Assembly (NCBI RefSeq): GCF_000708045.1
Contig: NZ_ANIE01000003.1
Location: forward strand, 186,001 to 250,000
Origin: Marinobacter nitratireducens
GTDB lineage: Bacteria > Pseudomonadota > Gammaproteobacteria > Pseudomonadales > Oleiphilaceae
DNA length: 64,000 nt
Direction: 5' to 3'
A model generated the notes under the pieces. The model saw only the letters and a program-made list of their open reading frames with translations, made no database searches and was not told the origin of the DNA. Each line of letters begins with the position of its first letter. Positions within the stretch are counted from its first letter, which is position 1. Shown here piece after piece: positions 53,957-63,376 of the stretch. The translations under genes were made by a program, and so were the position numbers.

Positions 53957-54256
53957 TCAGGCGTTTACCGCGCGGGGCGGGTAGTCACCGTGATTGGAAT
54001 CGCCAGAATCCGCCTTCTGCTCCGATGCAGCGCCATGATGCGATTGGGGCTGCTCGTCAGGAATAATGTTGACCGCATGAATGCCTTTTTCGCTGGGCTT
54101 TTTGTCAAACGTGACAGCCTGCCCGGCCTTGAGGGTCTTGTAGCCATCCATTTGCACCGAAGAAAAGTGAGCAAACAGGTCGTCACTGCAGCCATCTTCG
54201 ATGATGAATCCGTACCCTTTGGCATTATTGAACCACTTTACTTTGCCTCTTGGCAT
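53957..54256 (-). CDS. cspD: Cold-shock domain protein CspD
   Basis: A 99-residue protein with a cold-shock domain in the first 68 residues. RNP1 is KGYGFI and RNP2 is LFAHFSSV. A hydrophilic tail of about 30 residues (His, Ser, Asp rich) follows. CspD inhibits DNA replication in stationary phase in E. coli. Its place, divergent from clpS-clpA, is as in E. coli and Pseudomonas. GGGGAG lies 7 nt before the ATG. A weak promoter (TTGGTC at 54396-54391, TAAAAT at 54372-54367, 18-bp spacer) is upstream. Confidence 0.94.
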   Translation of the reverse strand: MPRGKVKWFNNAKGYGFIIEDGCSDDLFAHFSSVQMDGYKTLKAGQAVTFDKKPSEKGIHAVNIIPDEQPQSHHGAASEQKADSGDSNHGDYPPRAVNA

Positions 54257-54566
54257 GATGAACTCCCCTGTTCCTTTCCTGTCACATCTTATTGTTGGTG
54301 TTCTGTGTTTCGGAACCGGTGCAACCGGTCCGTTATGGTTACAAAAGCATTGGCTCTATTTACATTATTTTACATTGCACATTAACTTTCGACCAATCAT
54401 GGCGTCGAGTCAATAGTTTCTATGGCCGGAATGTGTGGTTGAACGCAGTCTGGAAGCGGTATCATGCACGTAGTGTTAAATTTCTCGCACCCGACGCTCG
54501 AGTTAGCTTGAAAACGGGGGAGCGGACATCCACATTTAGGAAAGAGTACCGATCAACCGGTTAAGA
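54257..54566. promoter_or_regulatory. Divergent cspD / clpS promoter region
   Basis: A 310-bp non-coding gap between the divergent starts of cspD and clpS. On the minus side a possible cspD promoter reads TTGGTC (54396-54391) and TAAAAT (54372-54367). On the plus side a possible clpS promoter reads TTGAAC (54439-54444) and TATCAT (54460-54465) with a short 15-bp spacer. The leader of cspD would be about 100 nt. A short repeat of ACCGGT is at about 54316-54329. I see no coding sequence. Confidence 0.45.
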
Positions 54567-54929
54567 ATGATGCGAACTATCGAAAATTCTCTACTAGTAT
54601 TTAATCAGGGGGAAGACGATCAGCCGGAGCGGCATGACGATCTCAGCGTCGCCCCGGAAAAGCCTGCTCTGAAGCGCCCGGCGCGTTATCGGGTGGTGCT
54701 GTTGAACGACGACTACACGCCCATGGACTTTGTGGTAGACGTATTGATGAAGTTCTTCGGAATGAACGAAGAGAAGGCGACGCAGGTGATGCTGCTCGTC
54801 CATACGCAGGGAAAAGCCGTATGCGGGGTGTATACCCGGGACATCGCCGAAACAAAGGCAGCACAGGTGAACCAGTATTCCTCGGAATGCGAACATCCGC
54901 TCCTTTGCGAGATTGAACGTGCGGACTGA
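54567..54929 (+). CDS. clpS: ClpAP adaptor protein ClpS
   Basis: A 120-residue adaptor that delivers N-degron substrates to ClpAP. The conserved core starts at about residue 38: [20 protein letters not shown], with Asp residues that bind the substrate amino terminus, then [20 protein letters not shown]. An N-terminal extension of about 35 disordered residues is normal. It is 18 bp upstream of clpA. Bpt and Aat, which create N-degrons, are encoded a few kilobases away. Confidence 0.97.
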   Translation: MMRTIENSLLVFNQGEDDQPERHDDLSVAPEKPALKRPARYRVVLLNDDYTPMDFVVDVLMKFFGMNEEKATQVMLLVHTQGKAVCGVYTRDIAETKAAQVNQYSSECEHPLLCEIERAD

Positions 54930-54947
54930 CAGACGTTGGGGTGGCCC

Positions 54948-57218
54948 ATGCTGAGCAAAGATCTAGAAATTACACTGAATACGGCTTTCAAAAATGCCCG
55001 TGACAAGCGTCATGAGTTCATGACCGTCGAGCATTTGTTGTTGGCCCTCCTGGACAACGAATCGGCAGTGGGGGTGCTCAAGGCCTGTGGGGCAGACCTG
55101 ACCAGGCTTCAGGAAGAGTTGGTCGAATTTGTTGATTCAACCACGCCACTCATTCCGAACAATGACAGTGAACGCGAGACACAGCCGACGCTGGGGTTCC
55201 AGCGGGTGCTGCAAAGGGCGGTGTTCCACGTCCAGTCCTCTGGCAAGAAGGAAGTGACCGGGGCCAATGTGCTGGTCGCTATCTTCAGTGAGCAGGAAAG
55301 CCAGGCGGTCTATGTATTGAAGAAGCAGAACATTGCGCGGATTGATGTTGTGAACTTTGTTTCCCATGGAATCTCCAGGGTTCAGGGTGCAGAGGATCAG
55401 GAAGGTCATGACCAGTCAGCTGCGGATGAAGTCGGTGAGGAAGGCGGACAGGCCAAGCCACTGGAAAGTTATGCGACAAACCTGAACGAACAGGCCCGGC
55501 AGGGTCGTATTGACCCGTTGATTGGTCGTGAGCATGAGGTTGAGCGGGTCGTACAGATTCTGGTGCGCAGGCGTAAGAATAATCCGCTTCTGGTCGGCGA
55601 GGCCGGTGTCGGCAAGACCGCTATTGCGGAAGGGTTGGCCAAGCGCATTGTTGACGGCCAGGTTCCGGAGATCATATCCGACGCGGTGGTTTATTCCCTG
55701 GACCTCGGCGCATTGCTGGCAGGAACCAAGTATCGCGGTGATTTTGAAAAGCGGCTGAAAGGCCTGCTGGCGGAACTGAAGAAAGAAAATCACGCCATCC
55801 TGTTTATCGATGAGATTCATACCATCATTGGTGCGGGTTCAGCGTCCGGCGGCGTGATGGATGCCTCGAACCTGCTCAAGCCCATGCTCAGTTCCGGCGA
55901 GCTGCGCTGCATCGGTTCCACAACCTTCCAGGAATTTCGTGGCATCTTCGAGAAGGACAGTGCCCTTGCGCGGCGCTTCCAGAAAATTGATGTGAATGAG
56001 CCGAGTGTCGAGGATACCTATCTGATTCTCAAGGGTCTGAAACCGAGCTTTGAGAAGCATCATGATCTCGAGTACACGGACAAGGCGCTGAGGGTTGCTG
56101 CGGAGCTGGCGGACCGGTACATCACCGATCGTCATTTGCCGGACAAGGCGATTGATGTCATCGATGAAGCCGGTGCCCGGCAGCGGTTGCAGGCAGAAGA
56201 CAAGCGCAAGAAGACAATTGATGTCGGCGATATCGAGGATGTCGTCGCGCGTATCGCCCGCATTCCACCCAAAAATGTATCCACGAGCGACAAGGACCTG
56301 CTCCGCAACCTGGAGCGGAATCTCAAGATGGTGGTGTTTGGGCAGGATCCGGCGATCGAATCACTATCGACGGCCATCAAGCTGGCTCGCGCCGGCCTGA
56401 AGGCGCCCGAGAAGCCGGAAGGTGCCTTCCTGTTTGCCGGTCCAACCGGTGTCGGTAAGACAGAAGTGACCAAGCAGCTTGCCAAGGTACTCGGTATCGA
56501 TCTGGTTCGCTTCGATATGTCGGAATACATGGAGCGTCATACGGTATCCCGTCTGATTGGCGCACCTCCCGGTTATGTAGGATACGATCAGGGGGGCTTG
56601 CTGACCGAGGCAGTAAACAAACAACCGCATTGCGTGTTGTTGCTGGATGAGATCGAAAAGGCGCACCCGGAAGTGTTCAACCTGCTGCTGCAGGTCATGG
56701 ACCACGGTACGTTGACGGATAACAATGGTCGTAAAGCCGATTTCCGTCATGTGATTCTGGTGATGACCACGAACGCGGGGGCAGAAAGCATGGCCCGCCG
56801 TTCCATCGGCTTCAGCGAGCAGGATCACAGCACCGATGGTATGGAGGTGATTACCAAGACCTTCACGCCCGAGTTCCGGAACCGTCTCGATGGCATCATC
56901 CAGTTCGGCGATCTGCAAAAGGATACAATCACTCATGTGGTGGACAAGTTCCTGACCGAATTGCAGGCGCAGCTGGATGAGAAGCATGTCGTTCTGCACG
57001 TAGACGAGGACGCCAAGGTCTGGCTGGCGGAAAAGGGTTACGATGTCACCATGGGCGCACGTCCGATGTCCCGGCTGATCCAGGACAAGATCAAGCGCCC
57101 GTTGGCAGAGCAGATCCTGTTTGGCCGCTTGTCCGAGAAGGGGGGGGACGTCTTCATCCATCTCAAAGGCGACGAACTGGAGTTCGAGTACGAGGACGAA
57201 CCGGCCGAAGCTGTCTAA
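54948..57218 (+). CDS. clpA: ATP-dependent Clp protease subunit ClpA
   Basis: A 756-residue AAA+ unfoldase partner of ClpP. An N-domain (about 1-145) binds ClpS. AAA-1 has GEAGVGKT and AAA-2 has GPTGVGKT. The IGL-type ClpP-binding loop region appears as [14 protein letters not shown] 54948 is chosen over an in-frame TTG at 54936. It ends in a strong terminator. No clpP is in this window. Confidence 0.98.
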   Translation: MLSKDLEITLNTAFKNARDKRHEFMTVEHLLLALLDNESAVGVLKACGADLTRLQEELVEFVDSTTPLIPNNDSERETQPTLGFQRVLQRAVFHVQSSGKKEVTGANVLVAIFSEQESQAVYVLKKQNIARIDVVNFVSHGISRVQGAEDQEGHDQSAADEVGEEGGQAKPLESYATNLNEQARQGRIDPLIGREHEVERVVQILVRRRKNNPLLVGEAGVGKTAIAEGLAKRIVDGQVPEIISDAVVYSLDLGALLAGTKYRGDFEKRLKGLLAELKKENHAILFIDEIHTIIGAGSASGGVMDASNLLKPMLSSGELRCIGSTTFQEFRGIFEKDSALARRFQKIDVNEPSVEDTYLILKGLKPSFEKHHDLEYTDKALRVAAELADRYITDRHLPDKAIDVIDEAGARQRLQAEDKRKKTIDVGDIEDVVARIARIPPKNVSTSDKDLLRNLERNLKMVVFGQDPAIESLSTAIKLARAGLKAPEKPEGAFLFAGPTGVGKTEVTKQLAKVLGIDLVRFDMSEYMERHTVSRLIGAPPGYVGYDQGGLLTEAVNKQPHCVLLLDEIEKAHPEVFNLLLQVMDHGTLTDNNGRKADFRHVILVMTTNAGAESMARRSIGFSEQDHSTDGMEVITKTFTPEFRNRLDGIIQFGDLQKDTITHVVDKFLTELQAQLDEKHVVLHVDEDAKVWLAEKGYDVTMGARPMSRLIQDKIKRPLAEQILFGRLSEKGGDVFIHLKGDELEFEYEDEPAEAV

Positions 57219-57241
57219 CAGACAACGTTGTACCTTACCTG

Positions 57242-57271
57242 AAAACCGCTGCATGACGCAGCGGTTTTTTT
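57242..57271 (+). terminator. Intrinsic terminator of clpSA
   Basis: Stem arms 57242-57252 and 57258-57268 (11 bp, perfect) with a 5-nt loop, followed by a T tract to 57271. It starts 24 bp after the clpA stop. The left arm begins with AAAA, so it could also work weakly on the opposite strand. Confidence 0.93.
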
Positions 57272-57448
57272 ATGCGTGCCGGTCGTGTTTTGAGAAGGCA
57301 AGTGTCAGGTTGACCCCAGGGCAGGGGGCAGCGCGCTGTTGTCGTCAATTCATTCCATAACAGACTCTGTAATTCTATTGTCTGACAGCCCCTGTCTTTC
57401 GAGAAGGTGAGCTGCATGGTCACAATAATCACAATAGGGAGCAGACGA

Positions 57449-58486
57449 ATGAAAGGCTTATGGTCTGTACTGCTGGTTTGCCTGGTGCTAACGAGTATTG
57501 ATGCGCATGCCAGCGAAGGTGGCGACAAAAAGACGTTTTGTGTATTTGATGTGGCGGGCGCCGGAGGCTTTGTTTACCGAACCCTGCAGGATTACCACCG
57601 CAAGGCTCTGATGGCTGGCGTTGCGATGACGATGAAACCCTATACCGATGAGGATAGGGCCGTGGCTGATTTTCGCCAGGGTCTCTGTGATCTGGTCGCC
57701 GTGACCGACATGGGGGTTCGACGTTTCAACAGTTTCAGTGGATCGATCAGTGCTATCGGTGCTGTTCCTTACTACGAGGACCTGAGGGTCCTTCTTCACA
57801 TACTGTCGAGCCCGCGGGTAGCGGATCATCTGGAAGAGGATGGGTACCAGGTGCTCGGCGTTGCGCCCATGGGAGCAGCGTACCTGTTCGTCAATGACCG
57901 CAGTATCGATCACGTAGACGCGCTCAAAGACAAGCGTATTACGGTGTTTGAAGGGCATTATGATGCCCGTCACATGGTCGAGTATGTGGGGGCGGTGCCT
58001 GTTGATGCCAGAATCTCCAATTTCGCCCGGCTTTTCAATACCGGCGAGGCCGATATCAGTTACGCGCCCGCGGCTGCTTACGAAGTCCTGGAGATGTTTC
58101 GGGGGATGGGTGAGTCGGGCGGTATTGTCCGTTACCCGGTTGGGCAGGTTACCGTTCAGCTCGTGGCAAGGTCCGGCACGTTCTCCGAAGCTTTTGTTCG
58201 AAAGTCCCGGAAGATTATGTCGCGACTCTACCCGGAAGCTATGCGTATCGTGAGACAGTACGAAAATGCCATCCCCGCTGAGCGCTGGATTGAAATTTCA
58301 CCCAAGGCCATGCGCGGGTATCAGGAAATGCTGCGCGAGGTGCGTATTGATATGCAGGCGTCGCCCGAGAGCTCTGGCATGCTGGCGGCCGGAGTGTACG
58401 ACGATGATATGATGACAATTCTCCGGAAGGTGCGGTGTTACACCAATCCCGGAGCGGTCGAATGTTCCGCGGATAACCGGGAGTAG
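57449..58486 (+). CDS. Putative periplasmic solute-binding protein (DUF6091-like)
   Basis: A 345-residue exported protein. Signal peptide 1-21 (MKGLWSVLLVCLVLTSIDAHA). The mature part looks like a type II solute-binding fold: FCVFDVAGAGGFVYRTLQDY near the start, MADFRQGLCDLVAVTDMGVRRF-like region (about 70-90), then an AYLFVNDRSIDHVDALKDKR hinge. It resembles the DUF6091 putative solute-binding group, related to TRAP-type binding proteins. Two Cys near each end may form disulfides. ATG 57449 has AGGGAG upstream. It stands alone between two terminators, with no transporter genes. Ligand unknown. Confidence 0.75.
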   Translation: MKGLWSVLLVCLVLTSIDAHASEGGDKKTFCVFDVAGAGGFVYRTLQDYHRKALMAGVAMTMKPYTDEDRAVADFRQGLCDLVAVTDMGVRRFNSFSGSISAIGAVPYYEDLRVLLHILSSPRVADHLEEDGYQVLGVAPMGAAYLFVNDRSIDHVDALKDKRITVFEGHYDARHMVEYVGAVPVDARISNFARLFNTGEADISYAPAAAYEVLEMFRGMGESGGIVRYPVGQVTVQLVARSGTFSEAFVRKSRKIMSRLYPEAMRIVRQYENAIPAERWIEISPKAMRGYQEMLREVRIDMQASPESSGMLAAGVYDDDMMTILRKVRCYTNPGAVECSADNRE

Positions 58487-58507
58487 AGCGGCCAGGGTTA
58501 ACAACGA

Positions 58508-58533
58508 AAAAAGCCCCGGGGACGGGGCTTTTT
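58508..58533. terminator. Bidirectional terminator between solute-binding gene and infA
   Basis: Perfect 10-bp stem (58508-58517 with 58524-58533), 6-nt GC-rich loop, five T at the right end and five A at the left. It can stop the solute-binding gene on the plus strand and infA on the minus strand. Confidence 0.92.
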
Positions 58534-58548
58534 CAGATGTCTGCAGGC

Positions 58549-58767
58549 TTAGCGGGCCCGGTAGACGATGCGCCCTTTGCTCAGGTCATAAGGCGTCAGT
58601 TCGACCTTGACCTTGTCGCCGGTGAGGATACGGATGTAGTTCTTGCGCATCTTGCCTGAAATATGAGCCGTGACCACGTGCCCGTTGCTCAGTTCAACAC
58701 GGAACATGGTATTTGGAAGCGTATCGATGATAACCCCTTCCATTTCAATGACATCTGACTTCGCCAT
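58549..58767 (-). CDS. infA: Translation initiation factor IF-1
   Basis: A 72-residue S1-like OB-fold protein, the normal IF-1 length. The sequence [19 protein letters not shown], then [20 protein letters not shown], is characteristic. GAGG lies about 10 nt before the ATG. It is transcribed away from the bpt-aat pair's start region, with bpt 82 bp upstream on the same strand. Confidence 0.98.
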   Translation of the reverse strand: MAKSDVIEMEGVIIDTLPNTMFRVELSNGHVVTAHISGKMRKNYIRILTGDKVKVELTPYDLSKGRIVYRAR

Positions 58768-58849
58768 TCAGTAGAAACCTCGTTTGGAATATGCTTCTCG
58801 TGATTTTAAATTGCGCAATTCTGCCTGAATTCACGGCATTTGGCAAAAT

Positions 58850-59563
58850 TCAGTCGGGATCAAGCTCTCGCCAATGACCATCCCGCAGTGCCTCAATGGG
58901 TCTGAAGCGGGTTTTGTAGTTCATTTTCCGGCACTCACGAATCCAGTAGCCCAGGTACAGGTGCGGTAAATCCCGACGCTGGGTCTCCTGTACCTGCCAC
59001 AGTACGGCGAACGTACCCAGGCTACGGTCTTCAAGGTCCGGATCGAAAACGGTATAGATCGCGGAGAGGCCGTCATCAAGCAGGTCGACCGCTGCCAGCC
59101 CCACCAGTTCGCCTTTTAGGCGTATTTCCAGGAACCACGAATCGGTTGCCCCTTCGACCAGAAAGGAGATGAACTGCTCTCGGGAGGGCGGGTACATGTC
59201 TCCGTCTTTGTGGCGCTCTTCGATGTAGCGTTCATAGAGGCGATAATAGGTTTCGGAAAATGATGCAGGTGCAAACGTACAGTCCAGGTCCTGATTTTTT
59301 TTGACGATTCTGCGCTGGTTGCGGTCGGGCTTGAATTCACGGACATTGAGGCGAACCGGCACGCAGGCATTGCATTGCTCGCAATGGGGGCGGTAGTAAT
59401 GTGATCCGCTCCGGCGGAAACCCAGGGCAGTCAGCTGGCTGTACAGCTTTTTGTCGATGTTGGCCCGGGGATCCACGAACATGGTGGTAGCCTCGCGGTC
59501 GGGAAGGTAGCTGCAGTCATGAGGGGGTGTCGCAAAAAACACCAGTGTCCTGAGATTGCTCAT
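58850..59563 (-). CDS. bpt: Leucyl transferase Bpt (aspartyl/glutamyl N-degron)
   Basis: A 237-residue aminoacyl-tRNA-protein transferase that adds leucine to proteins with N-terminal Asp or Glu, creating a ClpS degron. The N-terminal domain has CSYLPDREATTMFVDP, and CEQCNACVPVRL has the paired Cys of the ATE family. The C-terminal GNAT-like domain has YLGYWIRECRKMNYK. It follows aat with no gap, the stop of aat touching the ATG. Confidence 0.94.
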   Translation of the reverse strand: MSNLRTLVFFATPPHDCSYLPDREATTMFVDPRANIDKKLYSQLTALGFRRSGSHYYRPHCEQCNACVPVRLNVREFKPDRNQRRIVKKNQDLDCTFAPASFSETYYRLYERYIEERHKDGDMYPPSREQFISFLVEGATDSWFLEIRLKGELVGLAAVDLLDDGLSAIYTVFDPDLEDRSLGTFAVLWQVQETQRRDLPHLYLGYWIRECRKMNYKTRFRPIEALRDGHWRELDPD

Positions 59564-60277
59564 TCACACCTCCGGCTTCTGCCAGTGCCAGTGAATTTCC
59601 CAGTCATGTTGATCCGGTCGTTGATCGACATTTGCCTTGAGTATAGATAAAAACTCGCCCCTGGGAATACTTCGGGCTCCCATGGTTAGCAGATGAGGGC
59701 TTTCCACCTGGCAGTCGATGATTCGGTAACCCCAATGCTGTAGCTGATTGGCAAGATGCACCATCAGGACTTTTGAGGCGTTGGTTTCCAGCGAGAACAT
59801 CGATTCGCCGAAAAAGCAGCGGCCAATGGCCAATCCATACATTCCGCCTGCCAGTTCGCCCTGCTGGTTCCATACTTCGATGGAATGGGCAACGCCCTGG
59901 CGATACAGCTCTGAATAGCTTGTGATCATGTCCTTGGTGATCCATGTGCCTTCGGCCCGGGTATTCGCACAGAGGCGAATGATACGCCCAAAGTTGCGGT
60001 CGGCCGTGACGGTGAATCGCTGCTGGTTCAGGGTTCTGCGCAGGCTGCGGGATATGTGAACTTCCTCCGGGAACAGGACGCAGCGAGGGTCAGGTGACCA
60101 CCAGAGTATGGGCTGGTCGTCGCTGAACCATGGGAAGATGCCGTTGCGGTAGGCCAGGAGAAGCCTTTCCGTGGATAGGTCGCCTCCGAGGGCCAGCAGG
60201 CCGTCAGGGTCTTCCAGGGCTTCTTTGGCGGGGGGAAACCAGAGTTGGTCCGGGTCAAGCCAGGGTAGTGAGGTCAT
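59564..60277 (-). CDS. aat: Leucyl/phenylalanyl-tRNA-protein transferase
   Basis: Adds Leu or Phe to N-terminal Lys or Arg of proteins, marking them for ClpSAP. 237 residues. Conserved segments: FPPAKEALEDPDGLLALGGD, YRNGIFPWFSDDQPILWWSP, and GGMYGLAIGRCFFGESMFS. The gene order aat-bpt-infA-clpA on the map matches Pseudomonas. A nested palindrome lies just upstream. Confidence 0.97.
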   Translation of the reverse strand: MTSLPWLDPDQLWFPPAKEALEDPDGLLALGGDLSTERLLLAYRNGIFPWFSDDQPILWWSPDPRCVLFPEEVHISRSLRRTLNQQRFTVTADRNFGRIIRLCANTRAEGTWITKDMITSYSELYRQGVAHSIEVWNQQGELAGGMYGLAIGRCFFGESMFSLETNASKVLMVHLANQLQHWGYRIIDCQVESPHLLTMGARSIPRGEFLSILKANVDQRPDQHDWEIHWHWQKPEV

Positions 60278-60300
60278 CCTGCTCGCTTTCAGAGGTTAGT

Positions 60301-60446
60301 CTGAGAACACGCTATGTATACCGGCCCTCGGGCCACTTCTTTCAGAAACACGCTGTAAATACCTCCAGGTACGCTTGGCTGCGCCATCCCTGGCTTTGCA
60401 CAGTTTCCGAAAGAAGCGGCCCAAGGGCCTCCGGCTGTTCTCTCAG
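60301..60446. repeat. ~146-bp nested palindrome between trxB and aat
   Basis: Arms 60321-60349 and 60403-60434 form an imperfect inverted repeat with about 26 of 29 paired positions and one 3-nt bulge. Outer short arms (60301-60309 and 60436-60446) extend it. An inner small arm pair CCAGG/CCTGG lies at 60365-60369 and 60389-60393. It fills the gap between the trxB stop (60453) and aat start (60277), both minus strand. It looks like an intergenic REP- or MITE-like element. Only one copy is in this window, so being repeated elsewhere is not shown. Confidence 0.65.
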
Positions 60447-60452
60447 CTTAGT

Positions 60453-61541
<1,089 letters not shown>

Positions 61542-61545
61542 CTAT

Positions 61546-62457
61546 TTAGTCAAGGACGGATACGGCAGCCAGCAGCTGACGCACGCGTTCGGTGCTCTTG
61601 CCGGAATCGCCCTGTTCCAGGCGATGTTCCGCAATGGCGGGGAACACGGTCTGGATGTCATCAGGCAAGACATGATGGCGGCCCTCCATGAGCGCCCAGG
61701 CCTTGGCGGCACGAAGAAGTCCCAGGCCGGCACGTGGAGACAGCCCATAGAGCAGTCCCGGCATACGCCGGCTCTGTTCGAGCAGCCTTTGTACGTAATC
61801 AAGAAGGGCAGGGCTTGCGGTTACCCGTTCTACGGCTGCCTGCAAGGTACGGAGCTCCTCATGCGGTAGCAGAGCCTTGAGTCGGGCGGTCATGGCCCGT
61901 CGATCTTCACCTTCCAGCAACTCTCTTTCGGCGCGCGGGTCAGGGTAGCCAAGGCGCAGGCGCATCAGAAACCGGTCGAGCTGCGACTCTGGCAGAGGAA
62001 AGGTGCCGCCCTGTTCGATCGGATTCTGGGTGGCGATGACAAAAAAGGGTTCCGGCAGCGGCCTGGTTTCCCCCTCGATGGAAACCTGTCGCTCTTCCAT
62101 CGCCTCGAGCAAGGCGCTCTGGGTACGCGGAGATGCCCGGTTAATCTCATCGGCAAGCACGACCTGGGCGAAAATCGGTCCGGGGTGAAAGACGAGGCTG
62201 CCGGCCTCCTTGTCGTACATGGAGTAACCGAGCACATCGGCAGGCAGCAGGTCGTTGGTAAACTGAATGCGCTGGTAGCTCAGTCCCATCACCTTGGCCA
62301 GGGCGTGTGAAAGTGTGGTCTTACCCATGCCCGGTATGTCTTCCACTAGTAGGTGACCTTTCGCCAGAAGGCCGCAAAGGGCAAGGCGGATTTGTGGCTC
62401 TTTGCCGAGCAATATCTGGTTCAGTTCCGCGACCACGGAATCAATCAATTTTTTCAT
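61546..62457 (-). CDS. MoxR-family AAA+ ATPase
   Basis: A 303-residue MoxR-type AAA+ protein. Walker A is EDIPGMGKTTL (about 38-48), Walker B is in VVLADEINRASPRTQ with sensor motif VIATQNPIEQGG, and the arginine finger is in SESQLDRFLMRL. MoxR proteins act as chaperones or activators, usually with DUF58 and VWA-domain genes beside them. Here the downstream gene is trxB and the upstream gene is aguB, so the usual partners are missing. It overlaps nothing and lies 8 bp after aguB. Confidence 0.92.
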   Translation of the reverse strand: MKKLIDSVVAELNQILLGKEPQIRLALCGLLAKGHLLVEDIPGMGKTTLSHALAKVMGLSYQRIQFTNDLLPADVLGYSMYDKEAGSLVFHPGPIFAQVVLADEINRASPRTQSALLEAMEERQVSIEGETRPLPEPFFVIATQNPIEQGGTFPLPESQLDRFLMRLRLGYPDPRAERELLEGEDRRAMTARLKALLPHEELRTLQAAVERVTASPALLDYVQRLLEQSRRMPGLLYGLSPRAGLGLLRAAKAWALMEGRHHVLPDDIQTVFPAIAEHRLEQGDSGKSTERVRQLLAAVSVLD

Positions 62458-62464
62458 TATCCGG

Positions 62465-63376
62465 TCAGTCTCTTACCCTTTTCAGAATGTCGCCGTACGC
62501 ATCAATACGACGGTCTCTCAGGTACGGCCAGATGCGTCGGACGGATTCGGTGCGGGTGCGGTCCAGGGTGACAGACAACACGGATTCGTCATTTTCGTTG
62601 GCTCTCGCCAGCACTTCTCCCTGGGGACCACAGATAAAACTGTTGCCCCAGAATCGTATACCATCAGAGTGGCCGGAGGGGTCTGGCTCTGTCCCAACCC
62701 GGTTCGGAGCGATAACCGGCAAATTATTAGCGACGGCGTGGCCGCGCTGTACGGTGACCCAGGCTTCCAGCTGGCGGGCCTGTTCCTCGGGCTCATCGGT
62801 AATGTCCCATCCAATGGCTGTCGGGTAAATCAGGATTTCTGCGCCTGCCAGTGCCATCAGTCGTGCCGCTTCCGGGTACCATTGATCCCAGCATACCAGT
62901 ACACCGAGTTTGCCGACGGATGTCTGGATCGGTGTGAAGCCGCTAGACCCGTCGTTGAAGTTGGCGTCTCCCGGGGTGAAATAGAATTTCTCATAAAAAC
63001 CGGGATCATCAGGGATATGCATCTTGCGGTACAACCCGGCGAGACTGCCGTCTTTCTCAAACACGACGGCCGTATTGTGATACACCCCGTTCATCCGGCG
63101 TTCAAAGATCGACCCGACGAGAACAATGCCCAGTTCCCGAGCCAGGTTGGCGAGTCGCTCACTGGTGGGGCCGGGGATGGGTTCGGCAAGGTCGAAAATG
63201 CCGGTGTCTTCCGTCTGGCAGAAGTAAAGGGTTGAGTGCAGTTCCTGCAAAACAACCAAATCGGCACCATCTCCGACCGCCTTGCGAACCAGTCGTTCGG
63301 TGATATCCAGACTGGTGGCTTTGTCGGCGGAGCAGGCCTGCTGGATGGCGGCTACGTTCAGACCGGAGGCGCTCAT
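62465..63376 (-). CDS. aguB: N-carbamoylputrescine amidase
   Basis: Hydrolyses N-carbamoylputrescine to putrescine. 303 residues, nitrilase family. The catalytic triad is Glu45 (VLQELHST), Lys118 (YRKMHIPDD) and Cys162 (VCWDQWYPEAAR). The pattern FYFTPGD is typical of AguB. ATG 63376 overlaps the aguA stop by four bases. The two genes together convert agmatine to putrescine. Confidence 0.96.
   Translation of the reverse strand: MSASGLNVAAIQQACSADKATSLDITERLVRKAVGDGADLVVLQELHSTLYFCQTEDTGIFDLAEPIPGPTSERLANLARELGIVLVGSIFERRMNGVYHNTAVVFEKDGSLAGLYRKMHIPDDPGFYEKFYFTPGDANFNDGSSGFTPIQTSVGKLGVLVCWDQWYPEAARLMALAGAEILIYPTAIGWDITDEPEEQARQLEAWVTVQRGHAVANNLPVIAPNRVGTEPDPSGHSDGIRFWGNSFICGPQGEVLARANENDESVLSVTLDRTRTESVRRIWPYLRDRRIDAYGDILKRVRD

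Noticed and set aside
56364..57254. A 296-codon minus-strand frame opposite clpA
   Set aside because: Shadow of clpA; no start signals and it crosses the clpA terminator.
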